From contig JAFPBO010000052.1 in the NCBI GenBank assembly GCA_017390475.1, positions 1 through 64,000 on the forward strand: a stretch of DNA of 64,000 bases, given 5' to 3'. Under the pieces are notes generated by a model that ran no database searches, was not told where the DNA came from, and saw only the letters and a program-made list of their open reading frames with translations. This DNA is from Loktanella sp. (GTDB lineage Bacteria > Pseudomonadota > Alphaproteobacteria > Rhodobacterales > Rhodobacteraceae). Position 1 is the stretch's first letter, and every line of letters begins with the position of its first letter. This document shows, piece by piece, positions 52,362 through 61,717 of the stretch. The position numbers were made by a program, and so were the translations under genes.

Positions 52362-53410
52362 TGGCCGCCGCCGCTGTGTCGCTTAACGCTCTGACCAAGC
52401 GGTTCAATGCCGCTCCACCGTCGGTGAATAACATCAATCTGGACATCAAGCCGGGCACCTTGGTCACTTTGCTGGGGCCGTCAGGCTGCGGCAAGACAAC
52501 GACGCTGCGGATGATCGCCGGGCTGGAAATCCCGAGCGAAGGCCGGATCATGATCGGTGATACCGATGTGACCCGTATGCCACCCGAACGGCGCGATGTG
52601 ACAATGGTGTTCCAATCCTATGCCCTGTTTCCGCATATGGATGTCTATTCTAACGTCGCTTACGGCTTGCGCGTCGCCCGCCGTCCTGTAGCCGAGGTGA
52701 AAGAGCGTGTTGCGGAGGCGCTTGCGCTCGTCGGCCTTGGCGGTTTCGGGGACAGGCGTGTGGATGCCTTGTCCGGTGGTCAGCAACAACGCGTGGCCTT
52801 GGCGCGTGCGCTGGTGATGAAGCCCAAGGTGGTGCTGTTTGACGAACCTCTGTCCAACCTTGACGCCAAATTGCGTCGTCGGGTGCGTGGTGAAATCCGT
52901 GCGCTGCAACAGCGGTTGGGGCTGACGGCGGTCTATGTCACCCATGATCAGGAAGAGGCGCTCGCGATTTCTGACAAAGTCGTCGTGATGAACGCAGGCC
53001 GGATCGAACAGATCGGCAGCCCGCATGACCTGTATCACCGCCCCGCCAGCCTGTTTGTCGCCGATTTCGTCGGCCGTGCAAATGTGTTGCAAGCGCAGTG
53101 GGATGGACATGCCGTGCAACTGGGAGAAATGTCGTTGCCGATGGACAGCCCCTTACCTGCAGGGCCAGTGCAGTTGATCCTGCGGCCCGAAGGCGTGCGC
53201 CTTGCCCGCAACGGCGAGGCTGGCCTGTCCGGGCGTATCACCGACCTGGCTTTTGTTGGTGGCGCCACTGAGGTCAGTTTTGACACAGCCCTTGGTCAGG
53301 TCGAAGCGGCCGTGCTGGAAACCGAAGCTGCAGGGCTTTGTGTGGGGGACACCTATCGGCTGGCTTTTGATCGGTCGTCTACCCATATTCTGCCGGCCAA
53401 TGCGGTCTGA
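52361..53410 (+). CDS. ABC transporter ATPase with TOBE domain (FbpC/PotA type)
   Basis: This is a 349-residue ATPase. It has Walker A GPSGCGKTT at about 40-48, Q-loop MVFQSYALFPHM, signature LSGGQQQRVALARAL, Walker B VVLFDEPLSNLDAKL and switch VYVTHDQEEAL. After residue 235 comes a regulatory TOBE-like region (VGRANVLQAQWDG, LILRPEGVRLA). The start is joined to the permease stop (TAATGG), so the two are coupled. It drives the same importer as the two genes upstream. Confidence 0.92.
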   Translation: MAAAAVSLNALTKRFNAAPPSVNNINLDIKPGTLVTLLGPSGCGKTTTLRMIAGLEIPSEGRIMIGDTDVTRMPPERRDVTMVFQSYALFPHMDVYSNVAYGLRVARRPVAEVKERVAEALALVGLGGFGDRRVDALSGGQQQRVALARALVMKPKVVLFDEPLSNLDAKLRRRVRGEIRALQQRLGLTAVYVTHDQEEALAISDKVVVMNAGRIEQIGSPHDLYHRPASLFVADFVGRANVLQAQWDGHAVQLGEMSLPMDSPLPAGPVQLILRPEGVRLARNGEAGLSGRITDLAFVGGATEVSFDTALGQVEAAVLETEAAGLCVGDTYRLAFDRSSTHILPANAV

Positions 53411-53463
53411 ATAATCTGTCACGGTGCAACAGGATTTGCTGCGCCCCTTACAAGAAGAAACAT

Positions 53464-54039
53464 ATGTCTGCCAAGCGCCTACACCTGATCCGCCATGCCC
53501 AATCCTTGCATAATGCCGCCGCACTGGCCGTCCCCGACGAAGAGTTGATCAAACGCGATCCGGCTTTGCGCGATGCCGCCCTGTCGCCGCTGGGCCACCA
53601 CCAAGCAAAGGCCTTGGCGGACGAGATGACGGCGGTCAAAGACATCGAACTGATTGTGATTTCACCCTTCACCCGCGCGATCCAGACCGCGCAGCATGCT
53701 TTTGGTGATGCGGACATCACAAGGCTGATCCATGATCTGCCGCGCGAAAGACTAGACAGTTTCTGCGATGTGGGGCGCCCGCCTGCACAACTTGCGCAGG
53801 ATTTCCCGCATTTGAGTTTTGCGCATCTGGATGATCCGTGGTGGTATCACGACCCCGCGACCGATGACCCGTTCACGCAGGAACCATGGGATGTGCTGGA
53901 TCAGCGGATCAACGGTTTTGTCGCGTGGCTGCAAGCGCGGCCTGAAAGCTGCATCGCCGTTGTCGCCCACAGCACCTTTCTACGGGTCTGGACCGATACG
54001 CCTTTCGCGAATGCACAGCGCTTGGAAATTACGCTCTAA
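53464..54039 (+). CDS. Histidine phosphatase family protein
   Basis: This is a 191-residue member of the phosphoglycerate-mutase-like branch. The catalytic RHA motif is at Arg10-His11 (LHLIRHAQSLHNAAA). The second arginine is in ISPFTRAIQTA, and the second histidine is in IAVVAHSTFLRVWTD near the end. No signal peptide is present, so it acts in the cytoplasm. It is 53 bases after the importer ATPase on the same strand and could release phosphate from the imported compound. That role is inferred from context. Confidence 0.82.
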   Translation: MSAKRLHLIRHAQSLHNAAALAVPDEELIKRDPALRDAALSPLGHHQAKALADEMTAVKDIELIVISPFTRAIQTAQHAFGDADITRLIHDLPRERLDSFCDVGRPPAQLAQDFPHLSFAHLDDPWWYHDPATDDPFTQEPWDVLDQRINGFVAWLQARPESCIAVVAHSTFLRVWTDTPFANAQRLEITL

Positions 54040-54229
54040 AGATGCTTTCTAACAATGTGCCTTTTGACCAAGACAGGGCGAGAAGAGGTGTTGGCCGTGC
54101 CAGAATGGTTCCTGTCGCGAAATACGGACAGGGCCAATTTGCGGCGCTGAGAGGTTCCAACAAGGCCAAGGGATGTGTTTTCGTTTGTGGTCTCACAAAC
54201 CATTGTCGGGTCGGCGATCAGATCACCAA

Positions 54230-54425
54230 ATGCGCGCGCCGATTGAGCGACCAGCGACTGTTTTGCGCCGATTTTTGGTGCGACGGAAACAATTGTCTCA
54301 CCGCCAAGAATACGCTCAACAGCTTTATCTTTGAGCGCGGCAGGCCACTGGAACCTGCCATTCGCCTGTCGCGACACCACGATGCCCCAGACCACCTGGG
54401 TCTCATTCTGCGCAGTATCCAACAC
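54230..54425 (-). pseudogene. Transposase OrfA-like remnant
   Basis: A reverse-strand stretch with FQWPAALKDKAVERILGGET followed by IVSVAPKIGAKQSL resembles the helix-turn-helix of IS66/IS3-type OrfA proteins (WPAALKA.IV.E....G..V..VA...G). After about 60 residues the similarity stops, no second orf follows, and no inverted repeats were recognised. The rest of 54040-54645 holds nothing else I can support. It is probably the scar of an insertion sequence between two operons. Confidence 0.4.
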
Positions 54426-54645
54426 AATCAGCCCCTGTCGATGAACATGCTGAGTATCGCAAATACCTTATTTCATTGAAACATGGGGTCTATGTCAGGT
54501 TTGCCTATCAACAATGACGCGGGTGAATCGGCTGGATTGAAACGTCACAGCCTGGCGTCGGAAGAACACGACGATGGGCAAGACCACTTGACAGATGCGT
54601 GGCGCTGACGTGCCAATGTTGGTGTATTTGGAAAGGAACGTGCCG

Positions 54646-56427
54646 ATGGCAACAGAAGGGTTAGGGCAGGTTATCGGGCCTGCCATTGTGCTGATGGGGG
54701 CTGCGGTAGTTGCCGTGCCGCTTTTCCGGCGTCTCGGACTGGGATCAGTGCTGGGTTATTTTGCTGCTGGGGCGCTCGTCGGCCCGTCGTTGTTGGGGCT
54801 ATTCACCGACCCTGACGCAATCTTGCATTTCGCTGAACTTGGCGTCGTGATGTTTTTGTTCGTGATTGGGCTGGAACTGCGCCCGCAAAAGCTTTGGGCG
54901 CTGCGCGGGCAGATTTTCGGGCTGGGACTGGTGCAGGTCAGTCTGGCGATCATCTTGTTGTCACTGGCGGGTATGGCGATTTTTGCGCTGCCGCCGGTCA
55001 CTGCGTTTATTGCTGGTGCAGGTTTCGTGCTGTCCTCGACCGCGGTGATCATGTCCACCCTGCAAGAGAGGGGCGAGATTGCCAGCCCTGAGGGACAGAA
55101 ATCCGTCTCGATCCTGCTGTTCGAGGATCTGCTGATCGTGCCGCTGCTGGCGGTCGTCGCGTTTCTGTCACCGGTCGCACAAGGCGACGGCGGAGTCATT
55201 GCGCTTGTCATTGCGCTTGGCGGTCTGCTGGCGCTGCTTATGGCAGGACATTGGTTGCTTGATCCGTTCTTTGCCTTGCTCGCCCGTGCCCGGGCCCGTG
55301 AGGTGATGAGCGCGGGTGCCTTGCTGGTCGTGCTGGGTGCCGCACTCTTGATGGAGACGGTCGGACTGTCGATGGCGATGGGGGCCTTTGTGGCGGGTGT
55401 GCTTCTGTCCGGTTCCAGCTATCGCCACCAGATCGAAAGCGATATCGAGCCGTTCAAGGGCCTGTTGATGGGCCTGTTCTTTCTGGCGGTTGGCATGTCG
55501 CTCAATCTGGCGGTGGTGGTGGTGGAATGGCCACTGCTGCTGGCCATGCTTGTCGCCTATGTGCTGGTCAAGGCAGTCGCAATCTACGCGACAGCACGAG
55601 TCTTTGGCGGGGCCAATCTGCCCGCCTTGCGCCGCACCGTGATGTTCGCCCAAGGTGGAGAGTTCGCCTTTGTCCTTTATACTGCGGCTTTGGCCGGTGG
55701 CGTGATCGACGCGCGCGAGAATGCGATCTTTTCGACTGTTGTGATCCTGTCCATGGCAATCACCCCGCTGATACTGATCATCGCGGACCGGCTGCTGCGC
55801 GAGTCTGATTCATCGCTGGACGGCGTAGAGAAAGCGGATGGCCTGCGCGGTCAGGTGCTGGTGATCGGCTTTGGCCGCTTTGGCCAGATTGCCCTGCAAA
55901 TGCTGCTGGCACGCGGGGCACAGGTTTCGGTCATCGAAAACAACCCCGACCGTATCCGTGATGCGGCACGCTTTGGGTTCAAGGTCTACTACGGTGATGG
56001 CACGCGGCTCGATATCCTGCATGCGTCGGGGGCTGACAAGGCGCAGGTGATCCTGATCTGCGTGGATGACCGCCGCGCGGTCAGCACGATTGCCGAACTG
56101 ATCCAGCACGAGTTCCCGAATGCCAGCGTACTGGCGCGCAGCTATGATCGGGGTCATGCGATGGAACTGATCCGCGCTGGCGTGGATTTTGAAATCCGCG
56201 AGACGGTTGAATCGGCGCTGATGATGGGGACAGAGGGGCTGCGCCGCCTTGGCTGGGACGAGGCCACAGTGACGGAGGCGCTCGAGGATGTGCGCCGCCG
56301 CGATGCACAGCGGCTGACTGAACAGGTCCAAGGCGATATCATGTCAGGTCGTGACAATATACTGACAGCGCCGGTACCAGAACCTTTGATCTCGGCCAAA
56401 CCCGCTTTGAAAGGAAATTTGCAATGA
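54646..56427 (+). CDS. Kef-type potassium/proton antiporter with RCK domain
   Basis: This is a 593-residue monovalent cation:proton antiporter-2 protein. Twelve or so membrane segments include GLGSVLGYFAAGALVGPSLLG, FAELGVVMFLFVIGLELRP, VLSSTAVIMSTLQERGEI and LLFEDLLIVPLLAVVAFL, the latter with conserved acidic residues. From about residue 400 a TrkA-N/RCK domain binds a nucleotide (VLVIGFGRFGQIALQMLLARGA). The ATG at 54646 has AAAGGAA upstream and is preferred over a longer frame. It overlaps the next gene by ATGA, an FMN reductase resembling the KefF-type activators, so the pair may respond to electrophile or redox stress. Confidence 0.9.
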   Translation: MATEGLGQVIGPAIVLMGAAVVAVPLFRRLGLGSVLGYFAAGALVGPSLLGLFTDPDAILHFAELGVVMFLFVIGLELRPQKLWALRGQIFGLGLVQVSLAIILLSLAGMAIFALPPVTAFIAGAGFVLSSTAVIMSTLQERGEIASPEGQKSVSILLFEDLLIVPLLAVVAFLSPVAQGDGGVIALVIALGGLLALLMAGHWLLDPFFALLARARAREVMSAGALLVVLGAALLMETVGLSMAMGAFVAGVLLSGSSYRHQIESDIEPFKGLLMGLFFLAVGMSLNLAVVVVEWPLLLAMLVAYVLVKAVAIYATARVFGGANLPALRRTVMFAQGGEFAFVLYTAALAGGVIDARENAIFSTVVILSMAITPLILIIADRLLRESDSSLDGVEKADGLRGQVLVIGFGRFGQIALQMLLARGAQVSVIENNPDRIRDAARFGFKVYYGDGTRLDILHASGADKAQVILICVDDRRAVSTIAELIQHEFPNASVLARSYDRGHAMELIRAGVDFEIRETVESALMMGTEGLRRLGWDEATVTEALEDVRRRDAQRLTEQVQGDIMSGRDNILTAPVPEPLISAKPALKGNLQ

Positions 56428-56966
56428 CAAAGAAAATCCTTGGCCTCAGCGGCAGTTTGCGGCGCGCATCCTTTAATACAGGATTATTGCGCGCTGCAGC
56501 CGAAGTAGAGCTGGACGGCGTGACGATTGAGGTGGGATCAATCCGCAACGTGCCGCTTTACGATGGCGATCTGGAGCAAGCCAACGGTTTGCCGCCTTCG
56601 GTCAAAACCCTGCAATCACAGCTTCAGGCCGCGGACGGAATCCTGTTGGTCACACCCGAATACAACAATGGCATTCCCGGCGTGTTTAAAAATGCGATCG
56701 ACTGGATGTCACGTGGGCCAGGATTGGCGATGTGGGTCGGCAAACCGGTGGCGGTCATTGGCGCCTCGCCCGGCGCATTTGGCACGATCATGGCGCAGGA
56801 TCACTGGTTGCCTGTGCTGCGCACCCTCAAGGTCGATTTCTGGGCCGAGGGACGGCTGATGGTCTCACGCGCAGGCGGTCTTTTTGATGCTGATGGAAAC
56901 CTGACCGATACCACCAGCCGTGAACGGCTGGCGGATTTTCTGCGTAGTTTTTCCAAGGGCATCTGA
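56424..56966 (+). CDS. NADPH-dependent FMN reductase (Kef-ancillary type)
   Basis: This is a 180-residue flavodoxin-fold reductase. Signature parts are ILGLSGSLRRASFNTGLLRAA for phosphate binding of FMN, the central VTPEYNNGIPGVFKNAIDW and PVAVIGASPGAFGTIMAQ. It belongs to the NADPH-dependent FMN reductase family that includes chromate and azo-dye reductases. Overlap with the Kef antiporter start-stop (ATGA) suggests a functional couple as with KefF and KefC, although it is not a close KefF sequence by eye. Confidence 0.88.
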   Translation: MTKKILGLSGSLRRASFNTGLLRAAAEVELDGVTIEVGSIRNVPLYDGDLEQANGLPPSVKTLQSQLQAADGILLVTPEYNNGIPGVFKNAIDWMSRGPGLAMWVGKPVAVIGASPGAFGTIMAQDHWLPVLRTLKVDFWAEGRLMVSRAGGLFDADGNLTDTTSRERLADFLRSFSKGI

Positions 56967-57175
56967 TCAGATATCAAGGCAGCCTTCATGCAGGTTGCCA
57001 AAACAGAGTGCGCCTCAGACGGCAATTTGCTGTCCAACCAAGTTGCAGCCACAGCCAGATCGAATGTGCCAAGTTCATGGTGAGTATTCGTTCTGGAAGT
57101 GTGTCGCACATCTCGCGGCATTCAAAGCCCCCATGGGTACTGCATGAACCAACGCAACGAAATTGGGTTAGCTGG

Positions 57176-57823
57176 CTACATCGCGGCGCCCTGTGGCGCG
57201 CTAACGGCGGACCAGATCATTAGGGCTCCGAAAGCTACAAAGATGATACCAGTTAGCATCCGTCCACGCCTCGCATGCTTAGGGTTGCGCAGTAGCCGAA
57301 CGAAGTGGCGGGCTCCGTAGGCATAGCCGCCAAGAATGATGAGCTTCACGATGACGAAGGTTGCAACCAGAAGGGCGAGCACGGATGCTCCGCTGCCGAC
57401 CGGGAGGAACTGGGGGAACAGCGCGGCAAAAAACAGGATCGCTTTCGGATTGCTGATGCCGACACCGAAGGAGTGAAGCCAAAGCCCCAACCCGCTGTCC
57501 CCACGCGATGCCTCTGGGTCCGTCGGGTCCGATTGTGGCGCAGGATGACGCAGAAAGCTCCATCCAAGCCAGATGATGTAGAGCGCGCCTGCAAGTCGCA
57601 GGGCAAGGAAGGCAACCGGATAGGCCAGCAGCAGCGCCCCCAGCCCGATGATGGAAAGCGTGGCCAGTAACGCGATCGCCAGCAAATCACCGCTCAATGC
57701 GGCCAGCGCGCGGCGCCACCCGTGGGTGATGGCGTTGTTCACGATAAACACTGTTGACGGGCCCGGCGTCGCAGCTTGGGCCGCGCTGACGAAGAGAAAG
57801 GTCAGATAGGCTGAAAGTTCCAT
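57176..57823 (-). CDS. LysE-family amino acid exporter
   Basis: This is a 215-residue membrane protein of the LysE/RhtB family with six hydrophobic segments. It has the N-terminal FLFVSAAQAATPGPSTVFIV with the family's PGP motif, then LGWSFLRHP and FGVGISNPKAILFFAALFPQFL. The ATG at 57823 has AAGGA upstream; a longer in-frame extension is arginine-rich and unlikely. It reads away from a LysR gene, with 258 bases between the two starts, a common exporter-regulator pair. The exported amino acid is unknown. Confidence 0.88.
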   Translation of the reverse strand: MELSAYLTFLFVSAAQAATPGPSTVFIVNNAITHGWRRALAALSGDLLAIALLATLSIIGLGALLLAYPVAFLALRLAGALYIIWLGWSFLRHPAPQSDPTDPEASRGDSGLGLWLHSFGVGISNPKAILFFAALFPQFLPVGSGASVLALLVATFVIVKLIILGGYAYGARHFVRLLRNPKHARRGRMLTGIIFVAFGALMIWSAVSAPQGAAM

Positions 57824-58081
57824 TCTCGTTTCCTTCTGAGACGCTGACATGGCGGACGTGAACTGGGCTGGCGCAGCCTGTCCGCTTTGCTGCGTAGTCT
57901 TGCGGCGACCAAAGCCAAGGATCGCGCGTTGGGTGAACATTCCATACTTCCCCATTGCTCCACGATTATGGCCGCGGGCACGTACGCGGGCGTTGTTTCC
58001 TGCAAGCAATTTGTCGTTCCGTTGGGCAACAAGTTAGTGGCATACTCGGGCAAGCTGTGTCGCGAAACGGGGAACGTCAAA

Positions 58082-58990
58082 ATGGATATAGAGGATCTGG
58101 ATACATTCGTCGCCGTGGCCGATACCGGGGGTATATCGGCCGCAGCGCGTCGGCTTGGCGTCTCCAAATCCATCGTCAGCCGGCGGCTATTTCGGATCGA
58201 GGCGGAACTCGGCACACAGCTTCTCGCACGGACGACCCGCGGCGCCGCGCTGACCGAGGCGGGATCGACATTCAGGGACCATGCGGCCCGCGCCAGCGCC
58301 GAAATCAACATGGCCAGAGAGACGATCCTGCCGACCGGCGGATTGCGGGGCCGACTTAGGATCGCCATGCCGCTGTCCATCGGCCCGACGCATTTCGCAC
58401 CGGTACTTGCCGAAATGGCGCATCGCCACCCGCACCTTCATATCCAGAGCTCTTACAGTGATCGCTTCGTTGATCTCATCGCAGAGGGTTTCGATTGCGC
58501 GCTTCGGGTTGGATATCTTCCGGATTCCAACATGATTGCGAAGCGCATCGTCACAATCCAAGGAAGGCTTGTCGCAAGCCAAGACTATATCACTACACAC
58601 GGCTCGCCAGAGACCCCAGACGAAGTCGTCGCCCATGAGGCGCTCATGCAAGGCACCGAGAGCTGGCAATTCATGGATGACGGCAAAATCGTGACAGTCC
58701 AGCCGCAGGGCAGGTTCAAGGCCGACAACGCTGTGGCGCTTGCTGCTGCTGCGGCCTCGGGGCTTGGTATCGCCTTTCTTCCCGATTGCATCACCCATGA
58801 CTATATCAGGTCAGGTGCCCTTGTCCCGATAATGACGCGCTATCCCCCACCGCTGGCTGGTGCCTTTGTCGTCAGACCGCCAGGTCTGCATCCCGCACGG
58901 AAGATCAGGGTGCTGATTGACACTCTGGTTGACCATTGCATACGGAACCCGGACATCTGGGGTCTCGGCCGCGAGGACCTGCAGGCCTAA
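58082..58990 (+). CDS. LysR-family transcriptional regulator
   Basis: This is a 302-residue LysR protein. It has the helix-turn-helix ISAAARRLGVSKSIVSRRLFRI at about 18-40 and a substrate-binding domain from about 90 (GRLRIAMPLSIGPTHFAPVLAE, LIAEGFDCALRVGYLPDSNM, ALAAAAASGLGIAFLPDCIT), close to the CrgA/DsdC-like group that ends in FDCALR. The ATG at 58082 places the helix-turn-helix at the normal position; an upstream frame is open to 57887. It is divergent from the LysE exporter and probably controls it. Confidence 0.87.
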   Translation: MDIEDLDTFVAVADTGGISAAARRLGVSKSIVSRRLFRIEAELGTQLLARTTRGAALTEAGSTFRDHAARASAEINMARETILPTGGLRGRLRIAMPLSIGPTHFAPVLAEMAHRHPHLHIQSSYSDRFVDLIAEGFDCALRVGYLPDSNMIAKRIVTIQGRLVASQDYITTHGSPETPDEVVAHEALMQGTESWQFMDDGKIVTVQPQGRFKADNAVALAAAAASGLGIAFLPDCITHDYIRSGALVPIMTRYPPPLAGAFVVRPPGLHPARKIRVLIDTLVDHCIRNPDIWGLGREDLQA

Positions 58991-59225
58991 TCTGCAAGGA
59001 ACTGGGTGGCGGTTGGTCGCCATCCATGGACACGGCCGAAGCGTTCCGTATTTCGCGACACAGTTTGATGCATAGCATGGCTAGCCACCGGGATGCGGCT
59101 TCGCCAAACTCGGAACCAGACGAAACCACAACGCCCCATCGCGCGGGCAGGTTGGATGAGTCATGATCAGGCCCTGACATCGGCAGGCAAAGTGTCGGTT
59201 GCGAGCAAACGAGAGGACGACGCGC

Positions 59226-60161
59226 ATGAGTTGGAACCCCGCACTTGACCCCGGCTGTCCCGATGAGACCGGCATTGACGCAATCGAGACACTCATAGTC
59301 CCGCGGTCCCGCGATCTGGGCGGGTTTGAGGTCCGGCGCGCCCTGCCAGCACCCAAACGGCAGATGGTTGGGCCGTTCATCTTCTTTGATCAGGCTGGGC
59401 CAGCCGAATTGCTGACCGGGCAGGGCGTCGATGTGCGTCCGCATCCGCATATCGGGCTGGGCACCGTGACCTATCTTTTTCGCGGCGATTTTCATCATCG
59501 CGACAGCACCGGTGCCGATCAGATCATCAGTCCCGGCGCGCTGAACTGGATGGTGGCCGGGCGCGGCGTGACCCATTCGGAACGCACCTCGGCCACGGCC
59601 CGCAGTGGACCAAACAGCCTGTTCGGGATACAGACATGGCTGGCCCTGCCCGACAGCCATGAAGACATGGCGCCCAGTTTCGAGCATCACGGTCAGGAGG
59701 CGCTGCCGATGATCGAGGATCATGGCGTTTCCGTTCGGCTGATCCTTGGCAGCGCTTATGGGAAAACCGCGCCTGCAACTATGCTCTCGGAAACCTTCTA
59801 TGCCGACGTGAAACTTGAACCCGGACGCCGCTTACCGATGCCGGATGATCACGAGGACCGGGGCATCTATATTGTTGAAGGCTCTATTTCGGTTGCGGGG
59901 CAGGATTTCGACGCTGGTCGGATGATGGTTTTCCGCCCAGGCGACAGGATCACCGTCGCCGCAGGCGAACGGGGCGCACGGCTCATGATCCTTGGCGGCG
60001 CCACCTTTTCCGGACCCCGCTACATCTGGTGGAACTTCGTCGCCTCGTCGCAGGAGCGCATAGAACACGCGAAGGCCGAATGGCGTGCCGCAAACTGGGG
60101 CAAGGGACGTTTCGATCTTCCGGCCGATGACCGCGACGAACATATTCCCGCGCCGGAATAG
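59226..60161 (+). CDS. Pirin-family protein
   Basis: This is a 311-residue bicupin. The N-terminal cupin carries the metal ligands (VRPHPHIGLGTVTYLFRG, then HHRDSTG) and the downstream VTHSERT. The second half has the typical DIYIVEG-like segment (DRGIYIVEGSISVAGQDF) and LGGATFSGPRYIWWNFVASS. Pirins of this kind include quercetinase-like and redox-sensing members; function here is unknown. GAGAGGA precedes the ATG at 59226. The 235 bases before it hold no gene I recognise. Confidence 0.88.
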   Translation: MSWNPALDPGCPDETGIDAIETLIVPRSRDLGGFEVRRALPAPKRQMVGPFIFFDQAGPAELLTGQGVDVRPHPHIGLGTVTYLFRGDFHHRDSTGADQIISPGALNWMVAGRGVTHSERTSATARSGPNSLFGIQTWLALPDSHEDMAPSFEHHGQEALPMIEDHGVSVRLILGSAYGKTAPATMLSETFYADVKLEPGRRLPMPDDHEDRGIYIVEGSISVAGQDFDAGRMMVFRPGDRITVAAGERGARLMILGGATFSGPRYIWWNFVASSQERIEHAKAEWRAANWGKGRFDLPADDRDEHIPAPE

Positions 60162-60227
60162 CGGGCGTTGATGACGTAAAGTGACCTGACCGCGCAATTG
60201 ACAGATGCCGCATGGAGAAGACCCATA

Positions 60228-61484
60228 ATGACGATCAACTGGCCCCAGCTTGACTACCTTGGGTGGCGCGACACCTGTTCTGCGCTGCACCTGTATCTGC
60301 AGATTGTCGGCAAATACAGGTTGGCGCATACGCCATGGCTAAACCATTCCTGGAATGCGACATTCTATGTCACGCCGACCGGCCTCGCGTCCTCGCCGAT
60401 ACCGGACGGTCCGGGCATAGAGATCCGGTTTGATTTCCACGAGCACAAGGTCGTGGGCACATGCGGCAACGGCCGGATGGCAAGCTTCGCGCTGGGGCCG
60501 ACAACGGTGGCGGCGTTTCGCGCGAATTTTGTAAAGCTGATCACAGACCTCGGTGGCACGCCGACCTTCAACGATACGCCGAACGAGGTGCCCGATCCCG
60601 TCCCGTTCAGCGAGGATCATCGCGACCGGCCCTACGACCGGGACGCCGTACAGCGCTATCACCAGGCGTTGGTGGCGATCGACCGGGTCATGGGCAGGTT
60701 CCGGACTTCGTTTCTTGGCAAGTCCAGCCCGGTTCACCTGTTTTGGGGCGCGCTGGATCTCGCGGTCACCCGTTTTTCGGGTCGGCGCGCGCCACTGCAC
60801 CCTGCCGGTATCCCATCGCTGCCGGATGATGTGGCGCAGGAAGCCTATGATCGGGAAGTCTCCTCTGCAGGTTTTTGGCCGGGCGGGAATGGCATCGACT
60901 ATCCCGCCTTCTATGCCTATGCCTATCCGGCGCCCGGTGGGTACCGGGCTGCGTCGGTCCAGCCTGATGCGGCATTCTGGCATGATGGCCTGTCGGAATT
61001 CCTGCTGCCTTATGATGCCGTTCAGAGTGCAGCCGATCCCGACGAGGCGCTGATGGCTTTCCTCGTCTCAACCTACGAGGCCGCCGCCGATCTGGGAGAC
61101 TGGGACCGCGATCTTCTGGAATGCGCGCAGGGGCAGCCGCGCCAAGTCCGGCGGCCCAGTGCGGAACTGACAAAGGACGCATCATCGCCAGGCAAAATCC
61201 CGGTCGAACGAGAAGATGGCGCGTCGAAGGGACGTTACAGCGTGGTTATCGACGGCCACGCGGCCGAAATGACCTACAGTCGGGCTGGTGACGGGTTGAT
61301 CATCATCGACCACACCGAAGTGCCCGCCGCCTTGCGAGGCCGCAAAGTCGGAGAGCGGTTGGTGCGACAAGCGGTCGAAGATGCGCGGCGCGACAAGGTC
61401 GCCATTGTTCCGCTTTGTCCGTTCGCCAAAGCACAGTTCGGACGCCATCCGGAATGGAGGGACGTACTGCAATCGAACACCTAA
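60228..61484 (+). CDS. DUF5996 protein fused to a GNAT-like acetyltransferase domain
   Basis: Residues 1 to about 305 match DUF5996: WPQLDYLGWRDTCSALHLYL, YVTPTGLASSPIP, FHEHKVVGTCGNG, FWGALDLAVTRFSGRRAP and FLLPYDAVQ. From about 330 a small COG2388-type acetyltransferase domain follows (AEMTYSRAGDGLIIIDHTEV, ALRGRKVGERLVRQAVEDAR, PLCPFAKAQFGRHPEW). The joint is a low-complexity, lysine- and serine-rich linker. The ATG at 60228 has GGAGAAG upstream. It lies 66 bases after the pirin gene on the same strand, so they may be one unit. Function of DUF5996 is not known. Confidence 0.8.
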   Translation: MTINWPQLDYLGWRDTCSALHLYLQIVGKYRLAHTPWLNHSWNATFYVTPTGLASSPIPDGPGIEIRFDFHEHKVVGTCGNGRMASFALGPTTVAAFRANFVKLITDLGGTPTFNDTPNEVPDPVPFSEDHRDRPYDRDAVQRYHQALVAIDRVMGRFRTSFLGKSSPVHLFWGALDLAVTRFSGRRAPLHPAGIPSLPDDVAQEAYDREVSSAGFWPGGNGIDYPAFYAYAYPAPGGYRAASVQPDAAFWHDGLSEFLLPYDAVQSAADPDEALMAFLVSTYEAAADLGDWDRDLLECAQGQPRQVRRPSAELTKDASSPGKIPVEREDGASKGRYSVVIDGHAAEMTYSRAGDGLIIIDHTEVPAALRGRKVGERLVRQAVEDARRDKVAIVPLCPFAKAQFGRHPEWRDVLQSNT

Positions 61485-61717
61485 TGTTCACCGAACCGGC
61501 GATGACGGCGACTTGCCTTACAGAAACTCTCCACTTGAATAGCACGGTTTTTGGGGAGGCACGCCAGTGTCGCCCGGGGGTGCCAAATTATCAAAGCCTT
61601 TGTGAACAAACGGCAACACTGCGACGGGAGAATTCATATTTGAGCATTCGATGCTTGCATTAATATGAATATGACGCAGTTTGTGGCCATTAAGTTTGGT
61701 GATTGAGGACGTTTGCA

